Origin: Flavimarina sp. Hel_I_48 | GTDB lineage: Bacteria > Bacteroidota > Bacteroidia > Flavobacteriales > Flavobacteriaceae | Length of the DNA: 64,000 nt | Assembly: GCF_000733945.1 (NCBI RefSeq) | Contig: NZ_JPOL01000001.1 | Span: 29,917-93,916, forward strand | Reading direction: 5' to 3' | In this document: positions 55,962 to 64,000 of the stretch, piece by piece | Layout of the letters: each line of letters starts with the position of its first letter | Position numbering within the stretch: position 1 is the first letter of the stretch | Position numbers and translations under genes: made by a program | Notes under the pieces: generated by a model | Databases searched by the model: none | What the model saw: the letters and a program-made list of their open reading frames with translations, nothing else | Told to the model about the DNA's origin: nothing

Positions 55962-57083
55962 TTATCGAATTCTCTTTTTTCTATTGGTTTCGTAATCTTC
56001 AAAAATCATTTCCCCTAGCCCCTGCAGACCGGTATAGAACGCTTTACCCTGATTTGCCTGGGTAAACTGCCTTACAAACTTCATAAGGTAGGGGTCTTCT
56101 GCGATCATAAACGTGGTAATGGGAATTTTTAATTTACGGGCTTGTCGTGCCTGATCATAACATTTGTTTACAATGTAATCATCAAGGCCCACACTGTTTT
56201 TATAATAATAACCGTCTGCTTCCCGAACGCAACTGGGCTTACCATCTGTGATCATAAAGATCTGCTTGTTCGTATTACGCTTGCGGCGCAACATATCCAT
56301 GCCCAATTGCAATCCTGCAACGGTATTGGTATGGTAAGGCCCAACTTGTAAATAAGGAAGATCCTTGATTTTTATGGGCCAGGCGTCATTTCCAAAAACG
56401 AGGATATCCAGGGTATCTTTGGGATATCGTGTGGTTATGAGTTCGGCGAGGGCCATGGCCACCTTTTTTGCGGGGGTTATACGATCTTCACCATAAAGGA
56501 TCATACTGTGACTGATGTCAATCATCAGTACCGTGCTCATCTGTGATTTGTGCTGGGTCTGTTCTACCACAAGATCGTCATGCGTGAGGTTCAGGTCATT
56601 CATACCGTGATTGATCTGGGCGTTTTTGAGGCTTTCGGTCATCGAAACCCTTTCCAACGGATCACCAAAACGAAATTCCCGAAATTCACCGGTATGTTCA
56701 TCTCCGTTTCCTATCTGACTGGTACGGTGATTACCACTGCCGCTTTTCCTTAATTTGCCGAAAATCTGATCCAGGGCACGTTTTCTGATTTCACGTTCGG
56801 TCTTTGCCGTAATCGCCATACCTCCCTCACCGTCAGGTTTTATTTCATCCCGAATATAACCTTTGGCTTTAAGCTCTTCAACAAAATCGTCTAATGTATA
56901 TTCTGGAGTGGTGAGTTTGTATTCTTTATCAAGTTCCTTTAACCAATCCATCGCTTCGTCAAAATCTCCGGAAGTATGGGTGATTAATTCTTTAAAAATT
57001 TCCAATAAATTTTCAAATGGGGTCTGTTGAGGGGCCTCGTAGTTTTTAAAGACAAAGCCTTTCCTGTGGATATCATTTTGCAT
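55962..57083 (-). CDS. VWA-domain protein, partner of the AAA+ ATPase
   Basis: 373 residues, no signal peptide or membrane helix. A polar helical N-terminal half is followed by a von Willebrand A domain beginning STVLMIDISHSM, with the MIDAS metal motif D189-x-S191-x-S193 and the later MITDGKPSC. It resembles the cytoplasmic CoxE/YehP-like partners of MoxR ATPases. First gene of a two-gene operon. Confidence 0.87.
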   Translation of the reverse strand: MQNDIHRKGFVFKNYEAPQQTPFENLLEIFKELITHTSGDFDEAMDWLKELDKEYKLTTPEYTLDDFVEELKAKGYIRDEIKPDGEGGMAITAKTEREIRKRALDQIFGKLRKSGSGNHRTSQIGNGDEHTGEFREFRFGDPLERVSMTESLKNAQINHGMNDLNLTHDDLVVEQTQHKSQMSTVLMIDISHSMILYGEDRITPAKKVAMALAELITTRYPKDTLDILVFGNDAWPIKIKDLPYLQVGPYHTNTVAGLQLGMDMLRRKRNTNKQIFMITDGKPSCVREADGYYYKNSVGLDDYIVNKCYDQARQARKLKIPITTFMIAEDPYLMKFVRQFTQANQGKAFYTGLQGLGEMIFEDYETNRKKRIR

Positions 57084-57286
57084 AGCATCTACTTCTTTTA
57101 AACTGAAAACCTAAAGGTCATTTTGAACCATTACAAAATCGCAATAAAGTCCTACTAACGAACTTTCAACAGCTTTATATCTTCAGTCGTTTCATTTAAA
57201 AATATTACATATCACTTGAAATTTCTTATCACAAGGTATAAGATTTAGTTAATTCAAAATATCCACCCAGTAATAGGAAACAACAA

Positions 57287-57312
57287 AAATCCCCCGAAAA
57301 CGGAGGATTTCA
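57287..57312 (-). terminator. Intrinsic terminator after the fasciclin gene
   Basis: AAATCC.CCG-AAAA-CGG.GGATTT hairpin. On the minus strand it is followed by a T-rich run, 22 nt beyond the stop. Confidence 0.65.
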
Positions 57313-57333
57313 AACATTAAAATGTCTTCTAGC

Positions 57334-57924
57334 CTAGTTTTTAGGCATTAATACGGTATTTATACCGTGAATAACACCATTACTGCCTTTTATATCCGCT
57401 TGTTCTACAGTTGCCTGACCATCATTCGCATCAGTAACGATCACTTTGTCTCCATCTAAAGAAGCAATAAGTTTACCACCTTCTAATGTTGTGATCTCAA
57501 ATTCGCCATCATTTTCCTTAATGGCTTTTGTAATATCTGCTGCACCGTATTCACCAGCAACGACGTGGTAGGTCAAAATACCTGTCAATTTTTCTTTATT
57601 CTCTGGTTTCAGTAAAGTTTCCAAGGTACCCTCTGGAAGTTTAGAAAATGCCTGATTTGTAGGGGCAAAGATAGTAAAGGGACCGTCACTTTGAAGGGTT
57701 TCACCTAAACCAGCAGCCTGTACGCCTTGAACCAGGGTTGAAAATTGGTCGTTTGACATTGCAATGTCAGCAACGGTCTCACCATCTTCCATAGTCTCCG
57801 TATCTGTGGTCATGGTTTGCTCTTCTGTAGTTGAATCCATTTGATCGTCAGTCGTTTTCTTATTTTCCTTACATGCAGAGAAAAGTAAAGCTACAGCGGC
57901 TAAACCAGTTATTAATTTTTTCAT
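57334..57924 (-). CDS. Fasciclin-domain lipoprotein
   Basis: 196 residues. Lipoprotein signal ending in LLFSAC with C18. An acidic, threonine-rich linker (about 22-50) precedes one FAS1 domain (about 55-194). FAS1 H1/H2-like segments are FTIFAPTNQAFSKLP and the closing GSNGVIHGINTVLMP. Probably a surface adhesion protein, but the exact role is unknown. Confidence 0.92.
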   Translation of the reverse strand: MKKLITGLAAVALLFSACKENKKTTDDQMDSTTEEQTMTTDTETMEDGETVADIAMSNDQFSTLVQGVQAAGLGETLQSDGPFTIFAPTNQAFSKLPEGTLETLLKPENKEKLTGILTYHVVAGEYGAADITKAIKENDGEFEITTLEGGKLIASLDGDKVIVTDANDGQATVEQADIKGSNGVIHGINTVLMPKN

Positions 57925-57949
57925 AGTTCTCTAATTAATTAATTTTTGT

Positions 57950-57957
57950 CAAAGATA
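57950..57957 (-). promoter_or_regulatory. Putative -7 box for the fasciclin gene (TATCTTTG on minus strand)
   Basis: Exact TAnnTTTG match 25 nt before the start codon. An imperfect TGTTTAA about 20 nt further upstream may serve as -33. Confidence 0.45.
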
Positions 57958-58031
57958 ACTGAGAAATCGTTAAACATACGCTAAGCACTACCTAAGCTTA
58001 CGTTAATTCTCTGGTAGAAATGTAACGCCAT

Positions 58032-58056
58032 TGCTATCCGTTTTTTTGCTAATTTG
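58032..58056 (+). promoter_or_regulatory. Putative promoter of the VPS10-like gene
   Basis: TTG near 58031 and TAATTTG at 58050-58056, one base short of the TAnnTTTG consensus, 33 nt before the ATG. Confidence 0.3.
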
Positions 58057-58088
58057 TGATCTTAACGAGATCAAACCAACCAACTATT

Positions 58089-61000
58089 ATGCGAAAAATT
58101 TTACATCTTTTACTATTGCTTTCATTTTCAGTCTGTTTTAGCCAGAAAATGGATATGAATCTGCTAAAAACCATGCAACCCCGTAACATCGGTCCGGCGG
58201 GAATGAGCGGCAGGATTACCGCTATAGACGTTGTGACCGCGAATCCAGATATTATTTATGCTGGTTCTGCCTCTGGCGGACTATGGAAATCTACTTCGGC
58301 GGGAGTAAACTGGAAGCCTATTTTTACAGATCAGCCCACGGCTTCCATCGGCGCGGTGGCCATTCAACAATCAAACCCGGCCGTAATATGGGTGGGAACG
58401 GGGGAAGGAAACCCCAGAAATAGCGTGAATGGTGGTTATGGTATCTACAAATCATTAGACGGTGGAAAAACATGGAAGTCCATGGGGCTTGAGAAAACGC
58501 GCCACATCTACAGGGTAATCATTGATCCCACAAATGCTGATATCGTCTACGCGGCTGCCATTGGCTCGCCGTGGGGCGCGCACCCAGAGCGTGGCGTTTT
58601 TAAAACAACAGATGGAGGTAAAACCTGGAACAAAATCCTTTTTACCAATGAAAAAAGCGGTGCGGCAGAACTTGTAATGGACCCCACAAATCCTTACAAG
58701 CTTATCGCGGCTATGTGGGAACACCAGCGCGAACCCTGGTTTTTCAAATCTGGCGGGACGGGATCTGGTCTTTATATTACTTACGACGGCGGTGAAAACT
58801 GGACTAAAAAAGAAGCAAAAGATGGGCTGCCGGAAGGCAATCTGGGCAGAATAGGAATTGCCATTGCGCCCAGCGAACCCAATACGGTCTATGCCCTGGT
58901 GGAAGCCAAGAAAAACGGACTTTACAAATCTGAAGATGGAGGGGATTCCTGGAAGGTGGTCAACGAAAAATTGAACGAAATTGGGAACCGCCCTTTTTAT
59001 TATGGCGAAATACACGCGTCCCCAAAAAATAAGAATTTGCTCTATTCGGTGTTTACCTATATTAATGTTTCAGAAGATGGCGGGCGCACTTTTGAAGAAC
59101 TGATGCCCGCCTATGGGGTAGACAATGGCGTGCACCCAGATCACCACGCGTGGTACATTCATCCCACCAATCCTGATTTTATGATAGACGGTAATGACGG
59201 CGGTCTCAATATTACCCGGGACGGCGGAAAAACCTGGCGCTTTGCGGAAAATATTCCGGTAGGTCAATTTTATCATGTTGCGGTAGATAACGAGTATCCT
59301 TATAATGTTTATGGCGGGATGCAGGACAACGGGAGTTGGCGCGGCCCCGCTTATGTCTGGAAGGCTCAGGGGATACGTAATGCGTACTGGCAGGAAATTT
59401 CCTTTGGCGATGGTTTTGACGTAGTTCCAGATCCAGATGATAGTCAATATGGCTGGTCTATGAGTCAGGAAGGTTATGTGAGCCGCTTCGACTGGAAAAC
59501 CGGAAACAACTATCTCGTGCGACCCACACACCCAGATCCTGAAGTGAAATTGCGTTTCAACTGGAATGCAGCCATTAATATTGATCCTTTTGATAACAGC
59601 ACACTCTATTTTGGGAGTCAGTTTGTGCACAAATCGACTGATAAAGGGCTGACCTGGGAAATTATTTCACCAGATTTGACCACAAACAATCCAGAAAAGC
59701 AGAAACAAAGCGAAAGCGGCGGCCTGACCATGGATGCTACCGGTGCAGAAAATCATACCACGATTCTTGTTATTGAGCCTTCTCCAGTTGAAAAGGGAAT
59801 GTTATGGACAGGGTCTGACGATGGCAAGGTTTTCTATACTCAGGACAATGGTGATAACTGGAACGATGTTTCCAATAACTTAAAAGACCTTCCGGAAGGT
59901 AGCTGGATTGCGCAGATCAAAGCTTCAAAAAAGAACAAGGGCGAAGCCTTGCTTGTAGCAAACAATTATAGGAGATTTGATTACAAACCCTACGTTTACC
60001 GCACGACCAATTATGGTAAAAGTTGGGATAAGATTGTAGATGATGAAGATGTGCAGAGTTACAGCCTTTCTATTATTGAGGATGAAAAGGAACCCAATTT
60101 AATGTTTTTAGGGACAGACGACGGACTCTATATTTCCATTGATGCCGGTGAAAATTGGTCTAAATGGAACAAGGATTTTCCTACCGTTCCCGTTAAGGAT
60201 ATGGTGATTCATCCTCGGGAAGATGACCTGGTCCTGGGGACTTTTGGCAGATCGCTTTGGGTTATTGATGATATCAAACCCCTGCGCGCGCTGGCTAAAG
60301 ACAAAACTATCCTCAACCAGATCGAAGCCGATAAATCTACCGGACTACACGTATTCCCTATGCCGGTTGCCTACAAACCAGCTTTTCAGCAGCCTAACGG
60401 AAGCCGTTTTGGCGCAGATGCCATTTTTAATGGAAAAAATCGGGATTTTGGTGCAAAAATCACTTATTTCCTGAATCCGAAAGAAAAAGAAAAAACCATT
60501 GAAAAGCCTGAAGAATCAGCTGAAAATGAACAGATTTCAGAAGAAAATACGGTAAAATGGGATTCTCTCTATGTCAACATCTATAATGATGAAAAGCTCA
60601 TTCGCACCCTGAAAGAAAAAGCACCAGATTCTACCGGCATTTTCACCACGAGTTGGGCGATGGATGAAAAAGGAAGTGAACGCCCTTCACGTACCCTGAG
60701 CAAGCAGGATGAGGAACCGGGCGGGGTTTCGGTTAAACCGGGAACCTATAAAATCGTCCTTCAATACGGCGACCTGAGCAGTGAGGAAAATATCATCGTG
60801 GAGAGCGATCCTCGTTTACAAGTCAACAACGTTGCAATTGAAGAACAATATACTGCCGCAAAAAAACTGGAAGAATATACGCAGGCCAGTGCAGACGCGG
60901 TAAAACAACTCGTAATGAGTAAAAATACGGCGGAAGATTACAAAAAACGCCTCAAGGATAGAAATGAGAAAAAATATAGTGACGCGATCAAGAATTCAGA

Positions 61001-61313
61001 TAGCATCGTTAAAAAGATTGAATCTGAAATCGCCTTGTTTCTTGGGGAAATAGATGAGCGCCAGGGTATAACTTTAGATCCCACCGTGCGTGTGATGGAA
61101 CGTATAGGGACCGCGCAAAATTATGTTGAAAGTCGGCAAGACGGACTAACTACTACGGAAAATCAATTGGTAGCCCAGGCAAAATCAGCGCTGGAAGATG
61201 CTTTGAACAGTGTCAATACTTTCTACAAAACGGAATGGCAAACATACCAAATGGAAATGAAAAACCTTGATTTCTCACCATTTGAGGAAATCAAAACCTT
61301 TCAGCTCAAATAA
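58089..61313 (+). CDS. Exported VPS10/sortilin-like BNR-repeat protein (putative glycosidase-like propeller)
   Basis: 1074 residues from ATG 58089. The upstream in-frame region lacks signal character. Signal peptide (about 1-19) ending VCFSQ. Two large beta-propellers carry about eleven Asp-box motifs such as GLWKSTSAGVNW, GIYKSLDGGKTW, GVFKTTDGGKTW, GLYKSEDGGDSW and GLYISIDAGENW. The last 300 residues are a beta domain and a coiled-coil-like helical tail. No T9SS sorting domain is seen, so it is probably periplasmic or lipid-independent outer-membrane-associated. Activity is unknown. Annotation as glycosyl hydrolase rests only on the repeats. Confidence 0.87.
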   Translation: MRKILHLLLLLSFSVCFSQKMDMNLLKTMQPRNIGPAGMSGRITAIDVVTANPDIIYAGSASGGLWKSTSAGVNWKPIFTDQPTASIGAVAIQQSNPAVIWVGTGEGNPRNSVNGGYGIYKSLDGGKTWKSMGLEKTRHIYRVIIDPTNADIVYAAAIGSPWGAHPERGVFKTTDGGKTWNKILFTNEKSGAAELVMDPTNPYKLIAAMWEHQREPWFFKSGGTGSGLYITYDGGENWTKKEAKDGLPEGNLGRIGIAIAPSEPNTVYALVEAKKNGLYKSEDGGDSWKVVNEKLNEIGNRPFYYGEIHASPKNKNLLYSVFTYINVSEDGGRTFEELMPAYGVDNGVHPDHHAWYIHPTNPDFMIDGNDGGLNITRDGGKTWRFAENIPVGQFYHVAVDNEYPYNVYGGMQDNGSWRGPAYVWKAQGIRNAYWQEISFGDGFDVVPDPDDSQYGWSMSQEGYVSRFDWKTGNNYLVRPTHPDPEVKLRFNWNAAINIDPFDNSTLYFGSQFVHKSTDKGLTWEIISPDLTTNNPEKQKQSESGGLTMDATGAENHTTILVIEPSPVEKGMLWTGSDDGKVFYTQDNGDNWNDVSNNLKDLPEGSWIAQIKASKKNKGEALLVANNYRRFDYKPYVYRTTNYGKSWDKIVDDEDVQSYSLSIIEDEKEPNLMFLGTDDGLYISIDAGENWSKWNKDFPTVPVKDMVIHPREDDLVLGTFGRSLWVIDDIKPLRALAKDKTILNQIEADKSTGLHVFPMPVAYKPAFQQPNGSRFGADAIFNGKNRDFGAKITYFLNPKEKEKTIEKPEESAENEQISEENTVKWDSLYVNIYNDEKLIRTLKEKAPDSTGIFTTSWAMDEKGSERPSRTLSKQDEEPGGVSVKPGTYKIVLQYGDLSSEENIIVESDPRLQVNNVAIEEQYTAAKKLEEYTQASADAVKQLVMSKNTAEDYKKRLKDRNEKKYSDAIKNSDSIVKKIESEIALFLGEIDERQGITLDPTVRVMERIGTAQNYVESRQDGLTTTENQLVAQAKSALEDALNSVNTFYKTEWQTYQMEMKNLDFSPFEEIKTFQLK

Positions 61314-61355
61314 GCCAAAAAAGGACCATTTAAAGCACTTTTTGAACCATTTTTT

Positions 61356-61397
61356 AAAGGTTTTCAGACATTTAATATATGTTTGAAAACCTTTTTT
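61356..61397. terminator. Strong bidirectional terminator
   Basis: AAAGGTTTTCA.ACA pairs with TGTTTGAAAACCTTT around TTTAATATA, ending in a T-run. It serves the converging VPS10-like (+) and App1-like (-) genes. Confidence 0.85.
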
Positions 61398-61404
61398 GTT
61401 GCGG

Positions 61405-62391
61405 TTATTTCAAAGTAGATTCCGCGTCTATAAGACCAATTTCCCGGGAATGTGCAATCGCAGTTTCGCTATGTTTGAAGTAACAAACGGAAACATCCAT
61501 TTCATTCATTGTAAGCAGCGCCTGCCCCACCGCATCACGCTCCGCCTTACCCGTTTGCCTGATATATACAGCGCGTATGTTCATGGGGAATAATTTGCAG
61601 ATGCGCTCGTAGATAAAGGGGTCCTGTTGACTATCATCCCCCAGCAATACATATTCAATATTTGGGTAATAATTGATAATATCCTTAATCTTCACAAATT
61701 TATGATCGTGATCGCCACGGCCGCTTTTAAAAAAGTCAAGCAGGCGCGTTTTTATTTTTTTAAGCTTGATGACCGCCTTGGGCAGTTCGTGGAGCTGGGC
61801 AAATTCCTCAATAAAGGCATACAGGTTCCACTCGCTGCTGCTCACATAGAAAAAGGAATTGAAGCCCGGGCTGCCACTCCTTCCAGCAAGGCTTAAAAAT
61901 TTATAGTGCTGAACGACATTTTGAAACGGTTTGCGTTTATTGATATTTTTTGAAAGCATCACATACAACTTTTTAAAAAAGGAATTGCTGTGGGAAACCA
62001 GAAAAGTGTCGTCTATATCTGAGATAATGCCAAGCTTTCCGGGAAAAGGCTTGAGAAGTTCCTGTGTATCGGTTATTCCGAAGCCACCTTCATTGTAAAT
62101 AACCTGATAGGTATGCCAGCCACTATTCAAGGTTTCCGTAAAGGGAACCGAAAACCTGAAATAACCATCGTCCATTGTCCTGGTGGTAATGGCAATATCT
62201 TTAAAAAGCAGTTGCACCTCTTTATTGACCAGAGGTTCTATACGGAACATATGAAATATTGAAAACGCATGACGAATGCCCCTACGGTCCAGTTTATACT
62301 TATCTGGGGCCCAGGACTGGAACAAATGTCCAAAAACCGTCAACTGCTCATCGTTTACGTAACCGCGATATAATTTTAAATCTAATTTCAC
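61405..62391 (-). CDS. App1-like phosphatase-domain protein (DUF2183)
   Basis: 328 residues. HAD-like catalytic motif D125-I-D127-D-T in LGIISDIDDTFLV, followed by FFYVSSSEWNLY and LLGDDSQQDPFIYERI, which are motifs of the yeast App1 phosphatidate-phosphatase family. The N-terminal 110 residues form a beta-rich domain. In bacteria the substrate is unproven, and a lipid phosphate is plausible because a diacylglycerol-kinase-like gene lies divergently 143 nt away. Confidence 0.88.
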   Translation of the reverse strand: MKLDLKLYRGYVNDEQLTVFGHLFQSWAPDKYKLDRRGIRHAFSIFHMFRIEPLVNKEVQLLFKDIAITTRTMDDGYFRFSVPFTETLNSGWHTYQVIYNEGGFGITDTQELLKPFPGKLGIISDIDDTFLVSHSNSFFKKLYVMLSKNINKRKPFQNVVQHYKFLSLAGRSGSPGFNSFFYVSSSEWNLYAFIEEFAQLHELPKAVIKLKKIKTRLLDFFKSGRGDHDHKFVKIKDIINYYPNIEYVLLGDDSQQDPFIYERICKLFPMNIRAVYIRQTGKAERDAVGQALLTMNEMDVSVCYFKHSETAIAHSREIGLIDAESTLK

Positions 62392-62534
62392 ACTATACTA
62401 TACATTTAAGAGTACTTTTAAAATTGACTGCAACGGTAAAATCAGAGGATTTAGACTTGTTGTAGTTCTGGAATACCCAACATTATTCTGGAGATTTCTC
62501 CATCAAAACAACCAAATATACTAAAGTATCTGCA

Positions 62535-63416
62535 ATGGCAACAACTAACAAAATACTTCTTATCGTAAATCCCATTTCAGGAGATCGCGATAAGGACAAA
62601 ATGATTGAAGAAATACGCGAGCACGTTCAACAGCGCGATATGCAACTCGTCGTTCACAAAACCGATGGCAACAACGATGCTGAAAAAATAACCCAAAGTA
62701 TCAAGGAAACAAATCCCGCTCGGCTGCTTGTGGCCGGTGGCGACGGGACGGTGAAAATGGTGGCAGAACTGCTGGAAGACCAGCAATTGCCCCTGGGTAT
62801 AATCCCGGCAGGATCAGCAAACGGCCTTGCCACAAACCTGGGTATTCAGGGCGATATGGAAAAACTGGTGGAGATTGCATTAGATGACCATTTTATCATC
62901 ATGGATATTTTGTTGCTCAACGATACGGTGAGCCTTCACATTGCAGATCTTGGCCTTAACGCGGCATTGATAAAAAACTATGAGGATTCCCGCATACGCG
63001 GAAAATTGGGCTATATGCTCAGCGCCATCCCTACCCTTTCAAAAACCGAATATCCTTTTACGTTCGAAATCGAGGCCAATGGTCAAAAAACGACCGAAGA
63101 AGGCATATTATTGGCCATTGCGAATGCAAATTCCTTCGGAACGGGTGCAAATATCAACCCAACCGGAAAGGTGAATGATGGACAATTTGAAGTTTTGGTT
63201 TTTAAAAAGCTTGACTTTATCGAGATCGCAAAAACGCTTTATGGCGAAGTGGAAATGGATCCAGAATTTGTGAGCATGGTGCGAACCAAAGAAGCCACGA
63301 TTACCAGTGCGAAGGAAATTGCATTTCAGATAGATGGCGAATATATGGGGGAAAGCAACCATGTCAAGGTTAAACTGAGCGATAAAAAACTCAAGGTTGC
63401 CGTACCACGGTCTTAA
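62535..63416 (+). CDS. Diacylglycerol/lipid kinase (YegS/BmrU-like)
   Basis: 293 residues, DAGK catalytic domain: IVNPISGDRDKD at the N-terminus, the nucleotide-binding GGDGTVKMVAELL (68-80) and IIPAGSANGLATNL. The C-terminal beta-sandwich ends with QIDGEYMGE. It phosphorylates a lipid such as diacylglycerol. Soluble type, unlike membrane DgkA. Confidence 0.92.
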   Translation: MATTNKILLIVNPISGDRDKDKMIEEIREHVQQRDMQLVVHKTDGNNDAEKITQSIKETNPARLLVAGGDGTVKMVAELLEDQQLPLGIIPAGSANGLATNLGIQGDMEKLVEIALDDHFIIMDILLLNDTVSLHIADLGLNAALIKNYEDSRIRGKLGYMLSAIPTLSKTEYPFTFEIEANGQKTTEEGILLAIANANSFGTGANINPTGKVNDGQFEVLVFKKLDFIEIAKTLYGEVEMDPEFVSMVRTKEATITSAKEIAFQIDGEYMGESNHVKVKLSDKKLKVAVPRS

Positions 63417-63531
63417 TAACTGCATACTTTTTTCCAAACATAAAGAAACCGCTGCATAGTTATTTCTGCTAAATTAGGTTGGCATACATTGTTAATTACT
63501 TCATCTTTGCAGCTCTCAAATCACGATAGCC

Positions 63532-64000
63532 ATGAGCAAGTCTTTAAGCATAATAATACCCATGTACAACGCCGAAAATTACATCGAGCGGTGTATAGAA
63601 AGTATCCTCAATCAGGGTTTAAACCCTGCTGATTTTGAGGTTTTGATTATGAACGATGGCTCTACGGACAGTAGTCCAGAACGTGTACAGAATTTTACGG
63701 ATTCCGGCGCACCGGTATTTCTACATTCGCACAGCAACGTAGGTCCTGATGCTTCGCGCAACAGAGGTTTTACACTTGCAACCGGTAAATACATTTACCT
63801 CATGGATGCAGATGATTACCTGGCTTATAACTGCCTGAATACGATTTTAGGAAGGGCGCTTGAGGATGATTTACAAATAGTGGCATTTCAGGCGGTTTTT
63901 ACAGATAAGGATGCCTGGTTTGAAGCAGAAAAGAACCCTGCTGATATTGCAAAACCTGCATTTATAACCGGAAAAGAATATATAAAACACAACCGCAATA
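63532..64000 (+). CDS. Glycosyltransferase family 2 protein, cut by the window edge
   Basis: Starts MSKSLSIIIPMYNAENYIERC with IMNDGSTDSSPE, GPDASRNRGFTLATGKYIYLMDADD, a complete GT-A donor site. 156 codons are visible and the frame runs off the window, so this is a 5' fragment of a normal gene. It may open another polysaccharide cluster. Confidence 0.88.
   Translation, partial: MSKSLSIIIPMYNAENYIERCIESILNQGLNPADFEVLIMNDGSTDSSPERVQNFTDSGAPVFLHSHSNVGPDASRNRGFTLATGKYIYLMDADDYLAYNCLNTILGRALEDDLQIVAFQAVFTDKDAWFEAEKNPADIAKPAFITGKEYIKHNRN

Noticed and set aside
58455..59630. Two 186-codon minus-strand open frames opposite the VPS10-like gene
   Set aside because: Antisense shadows of a conserved repeat protein; composition is that of reversed Asp-box repeats.
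1..64000. CRISPR arrays, tRNA or rRNA genes, prophage or IS transposase genes
   Set aside because: I looked for short spaced direct repeats, tRNA-like cloverleaf ends and transposase or integrase motifs and found none. The only repeat family is the palindromic array at 17-18.4 kb.

Overview
The window looks like chromosomal DNA of a marine-type member of the Flavobacteriaceae (Bacteroidota). The evidence is moderate-to-low GC, a glycoside hydrolase with a C-terminal type IX secretion (T9SS) sorting domain, a CAL67264-type small membrane protein, TAnnTTTG-like promoter boxes in place of E. coli-type boxes, and a large surface-polysaccharide locus. I cannot fix the genus. No rRNA, tRNA, CRISPR array, prophage or classical insertion sequence is visible.

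Layout. 1-7.5 kb: an RND efflux pump and its outer-membrane lipoprotein channel (+), then the translation factor EttA, a DinB-like protein and a 59-residue membrane protein (-). 7.6-14.4 kb: a structured intergenic element, an acyl-CoA carboxylase beta subunit, a CYTH protein, an SLC45-type sugar transporter and a secreted GH9 cellulase (+). 14.4-17.1 kb: hisS (-) and a MacB-like permease (+). 17.1-18.45 kb: a stop-to-stop gap filled by ~140-bp palindromic repeat units, with a small GIY-YIG nuclease gene lying between repeat arms.

18.45-50.46 kb is the polysaccharide locus. A left block (+) has UDP-xylose synthase on the opposite strand at its edge. It then carries a complete CMP-legionaminic acid gene set (legB-legC-legH-legI-legG-ptmE-legF) and an AT-rich segment with rmlA, rmlC, a Wzx flippase, a Wzy-like polymerase and glycosyltransferases. 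It ends with a three-gene UDP-L-QuiNAc/L-FucNAc pathway and a WbuB-like transferase. A right block (-) converges on it: rmlB-A-C-D, ugd, gmd, fcl, a second flippase, an acetyltransferase, a sialyltransferase-like protein and a GT2. Together they could supply legionaminic acid, an L-QuiNAc- or L-FucNAc-type sugar, L-rhamnose, L-fucose, GlcA and xylose. No initiating sugar-phosphate transferase and no Wza/Wzc export genes lie in the window, so those functions must be elsewhere.

50.8-64 kb is housekeeping and accessory: Dps, MscS, a putative lipoprotein, a DMT transporter, a MoxR-type AAA+ ATPase with a VWA partner, a fasciclin lipoprotein, a VPS10/BNR-repeat exported protein, an App1-like phosphatase, a lipid kinase and the start of another GT2 gene.

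The items most worth a second look are the GIY-YIG/palindrome array (17118-18439), an 84-nt sequence repeated upstream of two polysaccharide gene blocks (19686-19769 and 26829-26912, 69 of 84 positions identical), and a sialyltransferase-like protein that could be the missing legionaminic acid transferase.
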